The notes below the pieces were generated by a model. The model worked only from the letters and a program-made list of their open reading frames with translations, did no database searches and was not told the origin of the DNA. This document shows, one piece after another, positions 34,385 through 47,702 of a stretch of DNA of 64,000 bases. Origin of the DNA: Neocallimastix lanati (nom. inval.) (lineage: Eukaryota; Neocallimastigomycota; Neocallimastigomycetes; Neocallimastigales; Neocallimastigaceae); assembly GCA_016946835.1 (NCBI GenBank), contig JACVTC010000053.1, forward strand, positions 657,501-721,500. Reading direction: 5' to 3'. Within the stretch, counting starts at the first letter, position 1. Each line of letters begins with the position of its first letter. A program made the position numbers and the translations under genes.

Positions 34385-36280
34385 TTAATTTTTAGTGCAC
34401 TTTTCTTTGAGAATACCACACCATTGTTGATTTTCATATCCCCAATCCCCATTAGCATCAGATTCATAGACATCACAAGAAGTTTGACAACAAGAATATC
34501 CTAATTTTTCTGACCAGCAATCTTTAGAAGTTTCAACAGGTTCAATAGTTTCAACAGTTTCAGAAGGAGAGGAAGTAGCCTCAACAGTAGTAGTGCCACT
34601 AGTTTCAATTTCAATATCAGCAACTGTGGTTGAAACGGTAGCGTCTTCTTTATCTTTATTTTCTTCTAAGTCATAACGATGTGGTGTATATTCATAATTT
34701 ACAGGTTTATTATTCTTTTCTGGATCAGCATTGTAAGATTCTTGCATAAAATCTTCCTTATCAAGATCAGGATAGTTATATTTTATAAAATCATCTGTAT
34801 TAAAGTCGGTACCATTAAAACCTACCTTATATTTGTTTTTGATACCCCAGAAGGAAACTTTTGGACGTGGTTCAATGAGTTCAAGTGTTTCTGGATCAAT
34901 ACCATAAGTATGACAAATATACTTGAAACGACCTTCAATGAAGAATTTTAAAGATGGACTGTAAGTATAACTAGCATTGGAAATCCAATTACCATAGCTT
35001 ACACCATCTTCAAAATGTGTTATATTCCAACCTGTAACAAGACCAATGGTATTAAAGCATCCCCTACAATATCCGGTTTTTTCATCAATAGAACGACTAT
35101 TGGCCATATCATCATGAATTAATTCGGCTAATTCATCAATACGGGCATTAAGAACCTTAGGGTTAAAGACTTGCTTAACTACTTCACCAATAATTCTACG
35201 GAAACGAGTATCATCATCATGAACAAGATATTTCATTATCTTATGATCTAAATCAATATCACGGAATGCAGTATTTGGTACATACATTTCCTCATATCCT
35301 GGCATGTAACTTCTGTCTGCGTATTGATTGTATATTAAGAATATAATGTTGCTAAAATCAGCACCAAACGTTTCATCAAAATCATTAAGAATCATGATAA
35401 AACGTCCATCTTCCTTTTTTTTATACCAGAAAAAGTTATGATTATAACCTAAGAAATGATCCCATGAAAGAGTAAGGAATTCATAAGCAATATATCTTAA
35501 AAAGTTATCAACATCAAGTACCTTTTCAATATCTTCAACAGAGGTAGCATTATTTATGGCATTATTGAAATTTATAATTTCTTCCTTATTAGCTGCAAAT
35601 TCTTCTTTTGCATTTTGACAACTGTTAGCAAATTCATAGGTTTCAAATCTATTGTGATCCGATAAACATTCAAATAAATTATCAGTATTCTTATCATTAA
35701 AATATCTCTTAATAAAATCCTTTTTTATCTTGTTGGTGACAATAAAGAGACCAAGATCTTCTCCATTCACTTTTAAATTAACAAAGTTTGTAGAAGTTGT
35801 TGGAAGTCCCATTTTGTAGAGCATATCAGTTGAAAGTTTTTCACGTAATAAAGTGGGGTCACGAGAATTAGAACGTAAACGAAGGTTTTTAACTTCATAA
35901 ATTGAACCTTCTTCTAATTTAATATTATAACCTGGTTTAGAAAAATTTCTACTACCTTTACCACCAATAGCAAATTTAAATTTTCCAGATTCTAATTCGA
36001 CTCTATAATCTGTTCCTGGAACGAAAAATTCCATAGTAGCATTCATTGTTTCAAAATCTTCAGCAAATTGGGCACTCCATGGAGGAACTTCTGTTTTTTT
36101 CTTCATAGAAGTCCAAATTTCATCATCTAAACTAATTTTAATAGTTCCAACTTTATCATCTAAAATTTTAAATAATTCAGGTCTATTATCATTCTTACCA
36201 TAGAAATCACTTCTTGAAGAGGCACTAACAAATGGAATACTCAATATTCCTAAAAGTGAATATATTTTATTAAATTTCAT
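34385..36280 (-). CDS. CotH-kinase-like protein with one fungal dockerin (copy B)
   Basis: A single exon of 631 residues, nearly identical to copy A through the signal peptide, CotH domain and linker. I count about four amino-acid differences before the linker tail (Glu170 to Lys, Leu228 to Phe, one Glu to Lys near 554, one Lys to Glu in the linker) and only around ten base differences in about 1.75 kb. The linker has a short insertion (IEPVET). Only one dockerin is present (587-629): its first 16 residues equal copy A's dockerin 1, and the remainder (DWGYE..QWCGI.KEKC) is closer to dockerin 2, as if recombination had fused the two. The same CotH residues are present, including DFDETFG. It is secreted and dockerin-borne, like copy A. 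An A run precedes the ATG. Confidence 0.92.
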   Translation of the reverse strand: MKFNKIYSLLGILSIPFVSASSRSDFYGKNDNRPELFKILDDKVGTIKISLDDEIWTSMKKKTEVPPWSAQFAEDFETMNATMEFFVPGTDYRVELESGKFKFAIGGKGSRNFSKPGYNIKLEEGSIYEVKNLRLRSNSRDPTLLREKLSTDMLYKMGLPTTSTNFVNLKVNGEDLGLFIVTNKIKKDFIKRYFNDKNTDNLFECLSDHNRFETYEFANSCQNAKEEFAANKEEIINFNNAINNATSVEDIEKVLDVDNFLRYIAYEFLTLSWDHFLGYNHNFFWYKKKEDGRFIMILNDFDETFGADFSNIIFLIYNQYADRSYMPGYEEMYVPNTAFRDIDLDHKIMKYLVHDDDTRFRRIIGEVVKQVFNPKVLNARIDELAELIHDDMANSRSIDEKTGYCRGCFNTIGLVTGWNITHFEDGVSYGNWISNASYTYSPSLKFFIEGRFKYICHTYGIDPETLELIEPRPKVSFWGIKNKYKVGFNGTDFNTDDFIKYNYPDLDKEDFMQESYNADPEKNNKPVNYEYTPHRYDLEENKDKEDATVSTTVADIEIETSGTTTVEATSSPSETVETIEPVETSKDCWSEKLGYSCCQTSCDVYESDANGDWGYENQQWCGILKEKCTKN

Positions 36281-36894
36281 TTTTTTTTTTTATTTTTATT
36301 TATTTTTTTTTAAAAAAATATTTTTAAATTTATAAATAGTTTATTATATTTTTTTTTAATTTTATTAATGTTTTTTATTAATATTATTTTATTTATATCT
36401 TTCTAATTCTATATCTATATCTATATCTATATTATGATTTTGTAGTATTATTTTTTTTGTATTTATTTTTAATTATAATTATTATTTTTTTATGTCAATT
36501 TTGACATAAAAAAAAAAAAAAAAAAAAAAAGACTTTACTGAATTATATATACTATTTAATTTTAAATAAACCTTAAAATGATTAAGTGAAGTTTTTTTTT
36601 TTTTTTTTATTTTTCTATTTAAATAAATGTAGATCATTCACTGTGACAAACTTTAAAACTAAATTAATAAAATTAATAATTCTTTTTTTTTTTTTTTTTT
36701 TATTCATTTAAATTTTATTAAAATTTTTTTTTTTTAAGGTGACACTAAAAATAATATTTATATTATTACTATTTTAATATTTATAATTATTTCACAAAAT
36801 AATTAAAAAGTTACATAATACACTTAACATAAAAGAAAAAAATAAAATGATAATAAATAAATAATGAATAAATAAAAAATAAAAAATATTTGAA
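36281..36894. other. AT-rich spacer upstream of CotH copy B
   Basis: T runs, a CTATAT microrepeat near 36410-36432, and TTTTGACATAAAAAA. No gene. Confidence 0.55.
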
Positions 36895-37217
36895 TAATAA
36901 ATAATAAATATTAAATAATAAATAATTAAATAATAAATAATAAATAATAAATAATGAATAAATAAAAAATAAAAAATATTTGAATAATAAATAATAAATA
37001 ATAAATAATAAATAATAAATAATAAATAATAAATAATAAATAATAAATAATAAATAATAAATAATAAATAATAAATAATAAATAATAAATAATAAATAAT
37101 AAATAATAAATAATAAATAATAAATAATAAATAATAAATAATAAATAATAAATAATAAATAATAAATAATAAATAATAAATAAAAAAATAATAAATAATA
37201 AATAATAAATAATAAAT
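36895..37217. repeat. (AATAAAT)n 7-bp minisatellite
   Basis: Mostly perfect tandem copies of a 7-bp unit, with an upstream partial duplication of the flanking AATGAATAAATAAAAAATAA block. Three units make 21 bp, so the minus strand stays open for 159 codons (LFIIYYL repeated). That frame is a product of period and base choice, not a likely gene. Confidence 0.9.
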
Positions 37218-37671
37218 TAAAAATATATAAAAAGAAAATAAATAAATTAAACTTTTTAATTAACCCCTTAAAAATTGACATATATACCAAAAAAAGTTAT
37301 AAATCATGAAAGGTATGATAAATTTATTAATAATATACAGAAATAAATTTTAAATGACTATTAATGAAATTTATTTTAGTTCAATTAATTATATAATATT
37401 ATTACTAGTATAAAATTTATTCACTTATTTATAATATCAATTATTATATATTTAGTGGTGTAGTTGTATTGATAACTAACTCTTCAGAACAGTAAATACG
37501 GTCAATAATTAATTGGTCATTATTACAATACAGAAAAAAAAAATTTTTTTTTTTCATTTTCTTTTTTTTTTATTTTTTTTTGAACTTTCCATTTTTAAAT
37601 AAGAAATGGAATTACTAATGAGAGGGGAAAAAATTTTTTTTTATAGCCGCAACTATTACAAACTTTAAACT

Positions 37672-37706
<35 letters not shown>

Positions 37707-39474
37707 TTAATTATATGAATATTTTTTTATTAAAAAAAAAAAAAAACTTAATAATAATAAAAAAAATAAATATTATTTGTACAATTTGAACATAATAATA
37801 TTTTAAATAATAATTTGAAATAAAAAGTAATATTCATTGTATAAATACAATTAGAAAAAAAGTTCATATGCAATGAACCTCCGGATTATTTGATTTCTGT
37901 TTAAAAGGAATTCTTATTTCGGATTAGGTTTTGAATTGAAATGACAATCTTAAAGAAATCATGGCCTTCTCCTTCAGAGGCTTTAACCCTGCTTACCTAT
38001 CCATACGGCATTTTCAGTGTTGACGCTTCTAGTGAGAAAGAAACGAAAATCATTTTCAATTAATAAAATTATCAACTAATCTATTTACTTGGCTATTTAA
38101 ATTAAATATGATTTATTTAAAATAGATAAATTTTATATTGTATTATACTGTATTATATATGTATTATATTGTAATGGATTGTAATAGTATTAAAAAAAAT
38201 TTTTTTTGTATAATTAAAATTTTTTTAATTTAATGAATTATCAAAATTCTAAATATACACCATACTATTCATATAAAAATAAATAAATAAATAAATAAAT
38301 ATTTTTTCTGTTTTAATTAAATTTTAAATATTGTAAAATGTTAAGTGATAGCACATAAGCACTTTGATATTAGCTTTATTTTTTATATTGAAAAACATTA
38401 TTGCTTTTTTTTTTTTTTTTTTTTTATTTTTTATTCTTTTTCTATTTTAAATATTTTAACATAAAAACAATTAAAAAAAAAATTTTTTTTCCTTTCTCTT
38501 TTACATTAATTAAATCAATTTAGGAATTAGGAATGTTTCATATAGAATTATTGAATTTAAAAAATGAATAAATTTTTATTTAAATTAATTTTAACAAACA
38601 AAATTCTTAATATATATATATATATATATATTTACTAATAGAAACGAAGTTATTAAAGTAAAGAAGAAGAAGAAAAAAAAAAAAAAGAGAACCTCTGTTA
38701 AATATTTTGAAAATTATATTAAACTTTTAAAAAATTAAATAAACAAAAAACAATATTTTTCTTTTTATTAATATTTTTTATTTAAATATATATAGTTGTA
38801 AATTAAAATATAGTAAAAATAAAAATGAGGTTAATTATCATATAAATCAATAGTTAATAAATATAAATAAATAAATAATTATATATTTTGATAAATCATA
38901 TTTAAAGTTGATTTGAATAAGATGGATTAAAATTTACTTCAAGATTAATAAATATTAAAATATATATTCATTATATATAATATAAAGTATATATATATAC
39001 ATATATATACATCTTCAAATATCTTGAACAAAAAAAAAAAAAATAAAAATAAAAATAAAAATAAAAATAAAAATAAAAATAAAAAATAAAAATAAAAATA
39101 AAAATAAAAATTAATAAAAAAATATTTATTTTAAAATAGACAATCTAATTTTTTTTTTTTTTATAATTAACCTTTAATAATTAATATAATATTATATAAT
39201 ATAATATAATATAATATATCATATTATATTGTATTGTATTATATTATAAAATAAACTTTAACTATTTTCCTTTTCATTTTTAATTAATCAATTTTAATTA
39301 AAAAATTTTTTTTTTTTTTGGTTATTCAAAAAAAAAAATTTAATTTATCAAATTAAACATAAGAGAAAAATCGTAGTAAAAACAAAAAAATATTAAATCA
39401 AATTATTTAATAATTTCATATAAATGAATAAATTAATAATAATAATAATAATAATAATAGTAATAATAATAATA

Positions 39475-39567
<93 letters not shown>

Positions 39568-39768
39568 GTTAAATAATTATGCATTATAAAAAAAAGATAT
39601 AATAATAAATAATATTAAAAAGAAATTAATACCATTATTAATATATATATAAATTAATTTTTATTCATCTCTAGGTTTTATTTAAACCTTGATCAGGAAT
39701 TATAAAATTTATAATGTTATAATATAATGTTATAATGATTATTTATTTATTTTTTATTTTTATTTATT

Positions 39769-39807
<39 letters not shown>

Positions 39808-39895
39808 GACCAATCTTAACATAACCAGCTCTTTAAAGTTAAAAAAAAAAAAAAAAAAAAATCTTTTTTAATTGAATAACTTTAGATAAGCTATT

Positions 39896-39932
<37 letters not shown>

Positions 39933-40249
39933 AAAAGAACTCTCTAATCTTATCAGTATTATCTCTTTACTAAAATAATAAAACAGCATATTCTTCATAT
40001 TTCATTTATTAAAAATAAGCCTAAAAGTCCTATTGACATCAATGTCAATTAAAAACATGAAATTATTATATATATATATTTATTTATTTATTTATAAGAA
40101 TCTTTTTTTTTTTTTTTTTTAAACTTTATCAAATTTTAGAATTTTCCTTTTTTTTTTTTTTTTTTTTTTTATAAATTTTTATTGAATAAAAATAAGAAAA
40201 AAAAAAATTAATAATTAATGGTTATAATAATAATAATAATATATATTAA

Positions 40250-40280
<31 letters not shown>

Positions 40281-41215
40281 TTAATTCCTCTTCCATTATT
40301 TATACTAATAGAAAAAAAGAATATTTTTCCTCTTTTTTTTTATTTTTTTTTTTTTTTTTATTTTTAATATAATAAATTTTATTTATTAAAAATGAAAAGT
40401 TTACTTTTTTGATTAATTTTAATTTTAATTTTAATATATTTTAAAATTTTAATCTATAAAACTTTTAGAATATTGTAAAAAAAAAAAAAAAAAAAAAAAA
40501 TTGTAACTAATAAAAAAAAAAACTTTCATACAATTATAATATATTAATTTTTATTAATTTTTTTTTTTTTTTTTTTATATATATATTATTTTATTTTAAA
40601 TTTTTATAGGGTAAAAATAATAATAATAATAAAGATAAAAGGGAAAGAAAAATAGAAAAATAAGAAATATAAAGAAAAAAAATAATAATATTAAAAAAGG
40701 TATAATATTTTATTGATATAATTACATTAATAATTAATATTCAAAATTAAAAAAAAAAAAAAAAAAAATAAAGAATGAAGAAAAGAAAGAAAAAAATTAA
40801 ACAGAGATAGTAGTCCAAAACCTTAATGTAATAAAATATATTTACTAAAAAATTTTTTGTATAAAATTATATATATATATATTGATATTAATTATTATTT
40901 ATATTATTTAAAGTAGAGTTACTAATAAGACACAAATATATACATAAATATATTTGTGATTGTTATTATTGAGAAAATTATTAGAAATAATCAAATATAT
41001 ATATATGTATGTATGTATTTAAAATCTATTATATATGATAATAAATATATTTAGAATAAAAAAAAATATATATATATATATAATAAAATAAAATAAAATT
41101 AATATAAATAATCTTTTATCTTTTAGCATAAATTTAACTTAATAACATATATATAGATAGAGAAAAAAAAGAAAGAAAGAAAGAAAGAAAGAAAAAAAAA
41201 AATCTATTATTTTTT
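37218..41215. other. AT-rich spacer with worn repeat island and microsatellites
   Basis: About 4 kb. An island at 37870-38045 is GC-richer; on the minus strand it contains AGCGTCAACACTG and GCCGTATGGATAGG, similar to the core of the 11.4-kb and 16.2-kb retroposons. Elsewhere there are long A and T runs, a TA run near 38610, AAATA-type runs at 39040-39110 and a GAAA run at 41161-41200. No gene is seen. Confidence 0.5.
39437..39568. repeat. (AAT)n microsatellite
   Basis: About 130 bp of AAT with three AGT interruptions. Confidence 0.95.
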
Positions 41216-42288
41216 TTACCTTGAAGATTTATAACTTTTAAGGTTAGGTGAATTCATCATATTATAGGTGGGACGAGGTGGAGATGAATAAAAATTACTA
41301 TTTGTTGGTGAATTATTATAATTATGACTAGGGGATGAATTACTATTATATCTATTATTTATTAAATTATAATCATCATTATTAAGTACATTTCTATTTT
41401 CATTTTCATTTCTATTTCCTTTATTGCCATTATCATCATTATTTTGATCATTTTGATTCGTAAGTTGATGTTCTTTATCATTCGTTATCTTCATTCTACT
41501 GGAATGACTAATTTTATCGTAACTATACGGATTATAACGGGAAGAATGATGATGATAAGAAGAATGATGATGATGTGAATGATAACTTGAATGATTACGC
41601 GAATTAGAATGTGATCTTGAATCATTATAAGAATAATGACCATCACTGTAAGTAGATGGTGTATTTAATATATAATGATTTGAATTAGAAGTACCTATAT
41701 CACTTCTAATGGCAGGAGAAGTTGGACCATTATTTGTGGCTGAGGTATGTAAATTTTTTTCATGTATATTAACTAATTCTCTCCAACAGTTATAGAGAGC
41801 TAAACAACGATTTTTGATATTATATTTATCATCTGAAGGGTATACTTTTTTATTAGCAAGATACTTTATAACTTTTCCAATTTTTGAAAACTTTTTTTAA
41901 ATTTTAAAGTATATTATAATAATATTAATAAAATATAAAATGGATATAAATAAAAATAAAAAGTATTTAATTTATTAATTAATATATACATATATTTTAT
42001 AAATTTATCTTAATAATTATTAATTATAATTATTATATTAGTAAATATATAAATAAATAAATAAATAAATAAAAACAAACTTTTAATAAATCAAGATCAA
42101 TTTCATAATATTCCTTTTTCTCTAATTCAGAAAGTTGAGTACTAAGATATTTTAATATTTGAGGCTATAATATTAAATAAATGATTAAATAAATAATAAT
42201 ATAATAATAATAATATATATAAATTAATATTTTATATTTAAATATTATATACATAAGTTTTGAAAGTATTTATAATAGAGATAAATTT

Positions 42289-42335
<47 letters not shown>

Positions 42336-44216
42336 TTTATATATAAAAATTTTTACATTTAAATCCCTTTTCATAATTTTTTGTAATTTAATTCTAATTT
42401 TGACAACTTTTTCTGCTAATTCATTTCCTTCAACTGTTTATAAATTATAATTATTAAATAATTTAATAAAAAGTAAAAAAAAAAAAAAAGAGATATATTC
42501 ATTTAGTATTTATTTAAACGTGGAACAAAAAAAAAAATTAATATGATAAATATATAAATTATTAATGATAACATTTTTTTTTTTTTAACTTTTAATGAAG
42601 TACTATGATGATCATTATTATATATATATATATTAAAATAAAAAAAAAATAATAATAATACGGTACATTTTTTAGCTAATTCTTCATTTTCTTTTAATTT
42701 TAATGATTTTACAGTTTCTGGTGAAGAAGAAGAAGCTTGACTTTGAAGGTTTATTGATGCTCTATTATGCTTTGGTGTTTTTGAAATTTCTTTCTTCACT
42801 GGTACTAATGGTACTCCCGTTTCAGCATTTGGAGTCTTTTCATTTACATTTGTACTGACTGGATTTTGATTAATATTTTGAGTTTGCGATATATTAGAGT
42901 TTGAGTTTGGTGTTTGATTTATTTGAGAGGTAGGCGTTTGATTTGTAATAATACTTGGTGACATAATGCTTGGGGTTTGATGGGTATTAATGGTTGGAGT
43001 TTGATTTGAATTCATGTTCGGTGTTTGATTTGTTACTACATTTGGAGTTTGATTTGAATTCATGTTCGGTGTTTGATTTGTTACAATACTTGGAGTTTGA
43101 TTTAAATTCATGTTTGGTGTCTGATTTGTTACAATACTTGGTGTTTGATTTAAATTCATGTTTGGTGTCTGATTTGTTACTACACTTGGAGTTTGATTTG
43201 AATTCATGTTTGGTGTCTGATTTGTTACTACATTTGGGCTTTGATTTACAACTAAACTTGGAGATTGAATTACATTAAGGTTTGGTGTTTGATAAACATT
43301 TGAAAATTCAGTTGGATCTTGTTTTACATTTTGGCTTGGTGATTTTATAGTTTGATTTATACTGTTACTTAAGTTGATAGATTTATTAGATTTAGCAATT
43401 TGTTGAGTATCACTAAGTGCCTTTTTTATAGCATTATCAAACATTTCGGTTCTTTTTCCTGTAATAAATATATCTTTATATCTTTCAAAAGGTCTAATAT
43501 ATTTTGTATTAGCCCATGCACTTATTATATTTAATATTATTTTTAAGAAACATATTGTAGAATTTAAACAATTTTATGAAAATAATTATATTATAATTGA
43601 ATAATAAATAAATAATTAAATATATATTAATTAGTTTATTTTGAATTTTTAAAATTTTCGATATAAATAATTTATTTTATTTTATTTTATTTTTTTTTTT
43701 TTATTTTAAATAAAATATAATAGCATAATAATAATAATAATAAAATAGTTTATATTATTACTATTTTTCTTTTCCATAAACATAAACCGGTATATGTTCT
43801 AAAGGTGTTTTAGGTTTATATGATAAAAATTTTGAAGATAAATTTTCTTCACTTTCAACCTTTAATATTATAAATATGAATAATAAAAAAATAATAACAA
43901 CGAAAATAATAATAATATTAATTATAACAATTTATTAATAATTTAATTTTTATTAAAAAATATAAAATAGAATAAAATTAACTATAAATATATATATATA
44001 TATGAATTATGTATGTATTTATATGAATTTTTTTGAAATTATTATGAAAACCAACTAAAAAATAAATATACGTAGTATGAATAAATAAAAATTTAAAAAA
44101 AAAAAATTATTTATTAATATTATTTATAAATTTAAACTTTTAGTAACCTTTGAGGGCCACCATGGATAACCTCTAAACTTCGCCCAAACAACAGTTCCTA
44201 TTCGAATTGAGCCCAT
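41216..44216 (-). CDS. PWWP plus TFIIS-N/IBD-like chromatin protein (LEDGF-like architecture), 6 exons
   Basis: Exons on the minus strand: 44216-44148, 43859-43762, 43520-42667, 42433-42357, 42164-42081 and 41890-41216; all phases join, giving about 618 residues. The N-terminus is a PWWP domain split over three exons: VVWAKFRGYPWWPSK (9-23), PVYVYGKEKYAWANTKYIRP (47-66). PWWP domains bind methylated histone H3K36 and DNA. Residues about 148-250 are an Asn/Gln/Thr/Pro repeat. Residues about 342-435 form a helical domain (RIKLQKIMKRDLNPQILKYL...LKFSKIGKVIKYLANKK...CLALYNCWRELV) of the TFIIS N-terminal fold, resembling in order and spacing the integrase-binding domain (IBD) of LEDGF/HDGFL2. A His/Ser-rich tail follows. 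The last exon ends AGGTAA, so the stop overlaps a possible splice donor. It likely acts in the nucleus in transcription elongation on active genes. The PWWP call is strong, the IBD-like call good. Confidence 0.85.
42990..43245 (-). repeat. 48-bp coding minisatellite (16-residue NQTP repeat)
   Basis: A 48-bp unit encodes alternating octets NQTPNMNS and NQTPSVVT, repeated about five times in exon 3 of the PWWP gene. Because 48 is a multiple of three, copy number can change without breaking the frame. Confidence 0.85.
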
Positions 44217-44653
44217 TTATAAAATACTTTTATTATTATTATTATTACTTTATTTTATTTTATTTTATTATATATTATTATTATTATTGTTGTTGTTGTT
44301 GTTGTTGTTATTGTTGTTGTTCAATATCAAAAATGAAATATATTTATTGGTATTCAATTTGTAAATATATTTTTATCAATAATTTCGTAATATAACTGGT
44401 CTCAAATTGTATTTACTTTTTTATATATATTATAATTTATGAAAAAAATGATGTAAAAAAAGAAAAATGATTTCAAGATAAAAAAAAAAAAAAAAACTTA
44501 ATTTAAAACATAAAATATATATATATTTACAATGAAAAAATAATAATAATAATAATAATAAATTAATTAATTAATATTTAAAAAGTTTTCGTAATAGCTA
44601 AAATAAAAATTTACAATTAACTTTTTTTATAAAAAAGAAAAATAAAATATTTA

Positions 44654-44688
<35 letters not shown>

Positions 44689-46038
44689 TTTAATAGATTT
44701 ATATATTTATATATAAAATAAAATTTTTTTTTTTTTTTTTTATATTTATTTTATTTTCTTGTCCTTCCCAATTTTAAATTTTAAATTATAATTAAATTTC
44801 TTGATTTTTTATTTAAAAAATATTTTAACAAATATAAATAATATATCATATCATTCATTATTATATATTGTTCATTATATATTGTTCGTAATTATATATT
44901 ATTCATAATATATTTTACATAAAATATATAAATTTATAATTAAATTATACATTATTATACATTTAATCTAAATATTGTACATTAATTAAAAGTAAATGTA
45001 ATTAATAGTTCAAAAAATATACATATATATATATAAAAATATATTTTTATTATTATTTTTTATTATTATTATTTTTTATTAATATAATTTAAGATAAAAA
45101 GATTTAACATTATATAATATTGTATAAATTAAAAAAAAAAAATTATTTATTTATTTATTTATGATTAAAAATATAACTATATTATAATTAATATTCAATA
45201 TATAAATTATTACCTTTTTTGTATTTTACTTAAAAAATTAATTAGTAAATAGATAAAAAGATTATACATATACATTATAAAATCATTTATATATATATAG
45301 ATATAGATTTTTTTTTTTTTTTTTTTTTTTTTCGGTTTATTTTTTAATTTATTTATTTATTTATTTAATTATTATATTTATAATACTTTTGTCCTTTATA
45401 AAATATTATTATTTATAATACTTCTGTCCCTTTAAAAAAAAATTTTTTTTTTATTTTTTTTTTTTTTTTTAAATTAATAATTAAATTATTATTAATATTA
45501 TTATTATTATTCCTTTTTTTTATTTTTTTTTTATTTATTTTTTTTTTTTTTTAATTTCAAAAAATATATTAGTAAAAATAATATATCATTTATTTACATA
45601 AAAAAAATTATTTTATATTTCTTGATAATATTTATTACAGATGAGAATAAAAAAAATATATATACAACTTTTTTATTTTTTTTTTCTTATATTTATTTTA
45701 TTCATCAATTAGTTTTTTTTTTTTTTTTTAATTAATTAATTATATTCTTTTTATTTTATATTCAAAGTTAAATTATTTTACTTTGAATCCTTTAATTTTG
45801 TTATTTAATTTTTATTTGAGTTGATTTAATCTGATTTAATTTTGATGATTTAAAATATAATAATAATAATAATAATTTTTTTTTCTAAAAAAAAAAAAAA
45901 TTAAACTTAAATAAAAAGATATCTTTTATTCTTTATTATTATTATTTTATGTTCATTTTTTTTTATTTTTTATTTTTATTTACTTTAAAGTTTAAGTTTT
46001 TATAAATATATATTTTTTTCCTTTTTATCCACTTTTTA

Positions 46039-46081
<43 letters not shown>

Positions 46082-46157
46082 TACTTTTCAAAAATTTTGA
46101 TTGATTTTCTAAGTTGCTTTTTTTTATTTTTTTATTTTTTATTTTTTTTTTTTTTTT

Positions 46158-46188
<31 letters not shown>

Positions 46189-46596
46189 GTGTTTTGTTTT
46201 GTTTTCTTAGTAGGCTGATATAATTTAATAAAAAATATTTAAAATTAGTTTGGAATTTTTGATAATAGTAGGCGTTGAAAATTTAAAAAAAAATTTTTTT
46301 TTTTTTTTTTACGATAATATTAATTAAATTGGTGTTTATTACTAATTATTATTATTTAATTATTTTTTTGTAATTTAAAAAAAAAAAAATAAATAAATAA
46401 ATAAATTTTAAATTTAATATATTTAGCCATTTATGTTATTTATGATTAGAAAAAAATATATTTTTTTTTCTCTTGATCATTATTTCATTTACTTTTTTTT
46501 TTTTTTATTTTTATTTTTATTTTTTTTTTTTTTAAAAAAAAAAAAAGGTTTTGATTACTATTGTCATAGAGAAAGTAAAACAAAAAAAAAAAAAAA
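44217..46596. other. AT-rich spacer between the PWWP and folliculin genes
   Basis: Upstream of the PWWP gene: ATT and TTG triplet runs (44226-44322), T runs and a GTTTT pentamer run at 46164-46205. Both neighbours are on the minus strand. No gene or RNA is seen. No A run precedes the PWWP ATG. Confidence 0.55.
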
Positions 46597-46844
46597 TTAA
46601 TCTCTTAATAATATTTGTCGATCATTCTTTCCTAAACCTCTAGAGAAATAAAGCATGATTGGAATATCTGAACGATTTACGTTAAGAACATTAATAACAG
46701 AATCTTGCTTATTTTCTGTTTCCGTTTTTCCCAATTTTATAAATTTGAAAAATAACTTTGCTTTACTGTATTATAAATAATTATATATTATAAAAAATAA
46801 TTAATTAATTAATTAATTAAAATAAAATAAAAATTAAAAATTAG

Positions 46845-46879
<35 letters not shown>

Positions 46880-47553
46880 AAATATATATATATATATATA
46901 AAAGAAAGAATAACAATAATTTATTTATTTATTTATTTATAAAAACATTATATATATTAATTATTTGACATTCAACTTTTAATATTTATTTATTAATATA
47001 TATTTAATAACATTGATAAATATTATTTTAAACTTACTTTAACCATTTTTCTCTAAACACAAACATTTGAATATCAAATACTTTACTTGGTATATCTGAT
47101 TTAACAATTTGTTCTAGTTGATCTATTAATACACTTTTTTGGAATGGATAATTTGTTTGTAGCTGATCAATCACTGGTTTAAATTGAATATCAATAATTT
47201 CATTTGTATTTTCGTCTGTAGTAATATCTTTAATTATAATTATCATTATATATTATTATTATTATATAAGTATTTATTTTTAAATAAATATATTGTATAT
47301 ATTATTTAATTATTAAAAAATTTTAATTTTAATAAATTTATTGTTCAATTAATTATATATCCTATTAAATAATATTCTTATCATAACTAAAGATTAATTA
47401 CCAATTAAAACATAATTTGATTCATCAATTTCAGTTGGAATTTTTACATCCTTCTTAATACCCAACATATTACAACGCCAAGGTTCAATATACTCATCAA
47501 GATATTCATATGAAGTACAACAAGATTCAGGAATAAATGACTTTAATAATTTT

Positions 47554-47596
<43 letters not shown>

Positions 47597-47653
47597 ATAT
47601 ATATATATAAATAAATAAATGAATAAATAAATAAAATTATTAATTACAAATTC

Positions 47654-47702
<49 letters not shown>

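Noticed and set aside
36811-37290. 159-codon frame with LFIIYYL repeats
   Set aside because: A 7-bp minisatellite lacking stops in one frame explains it fully; no non-repeat protein sequence of note is attached.
42994-43278. 94-codon plus-strand frame with LEFDLNSCSVFDLL repeats
   Set aside because: It is the antisense of the NQTP repeat in the PWWP gene.
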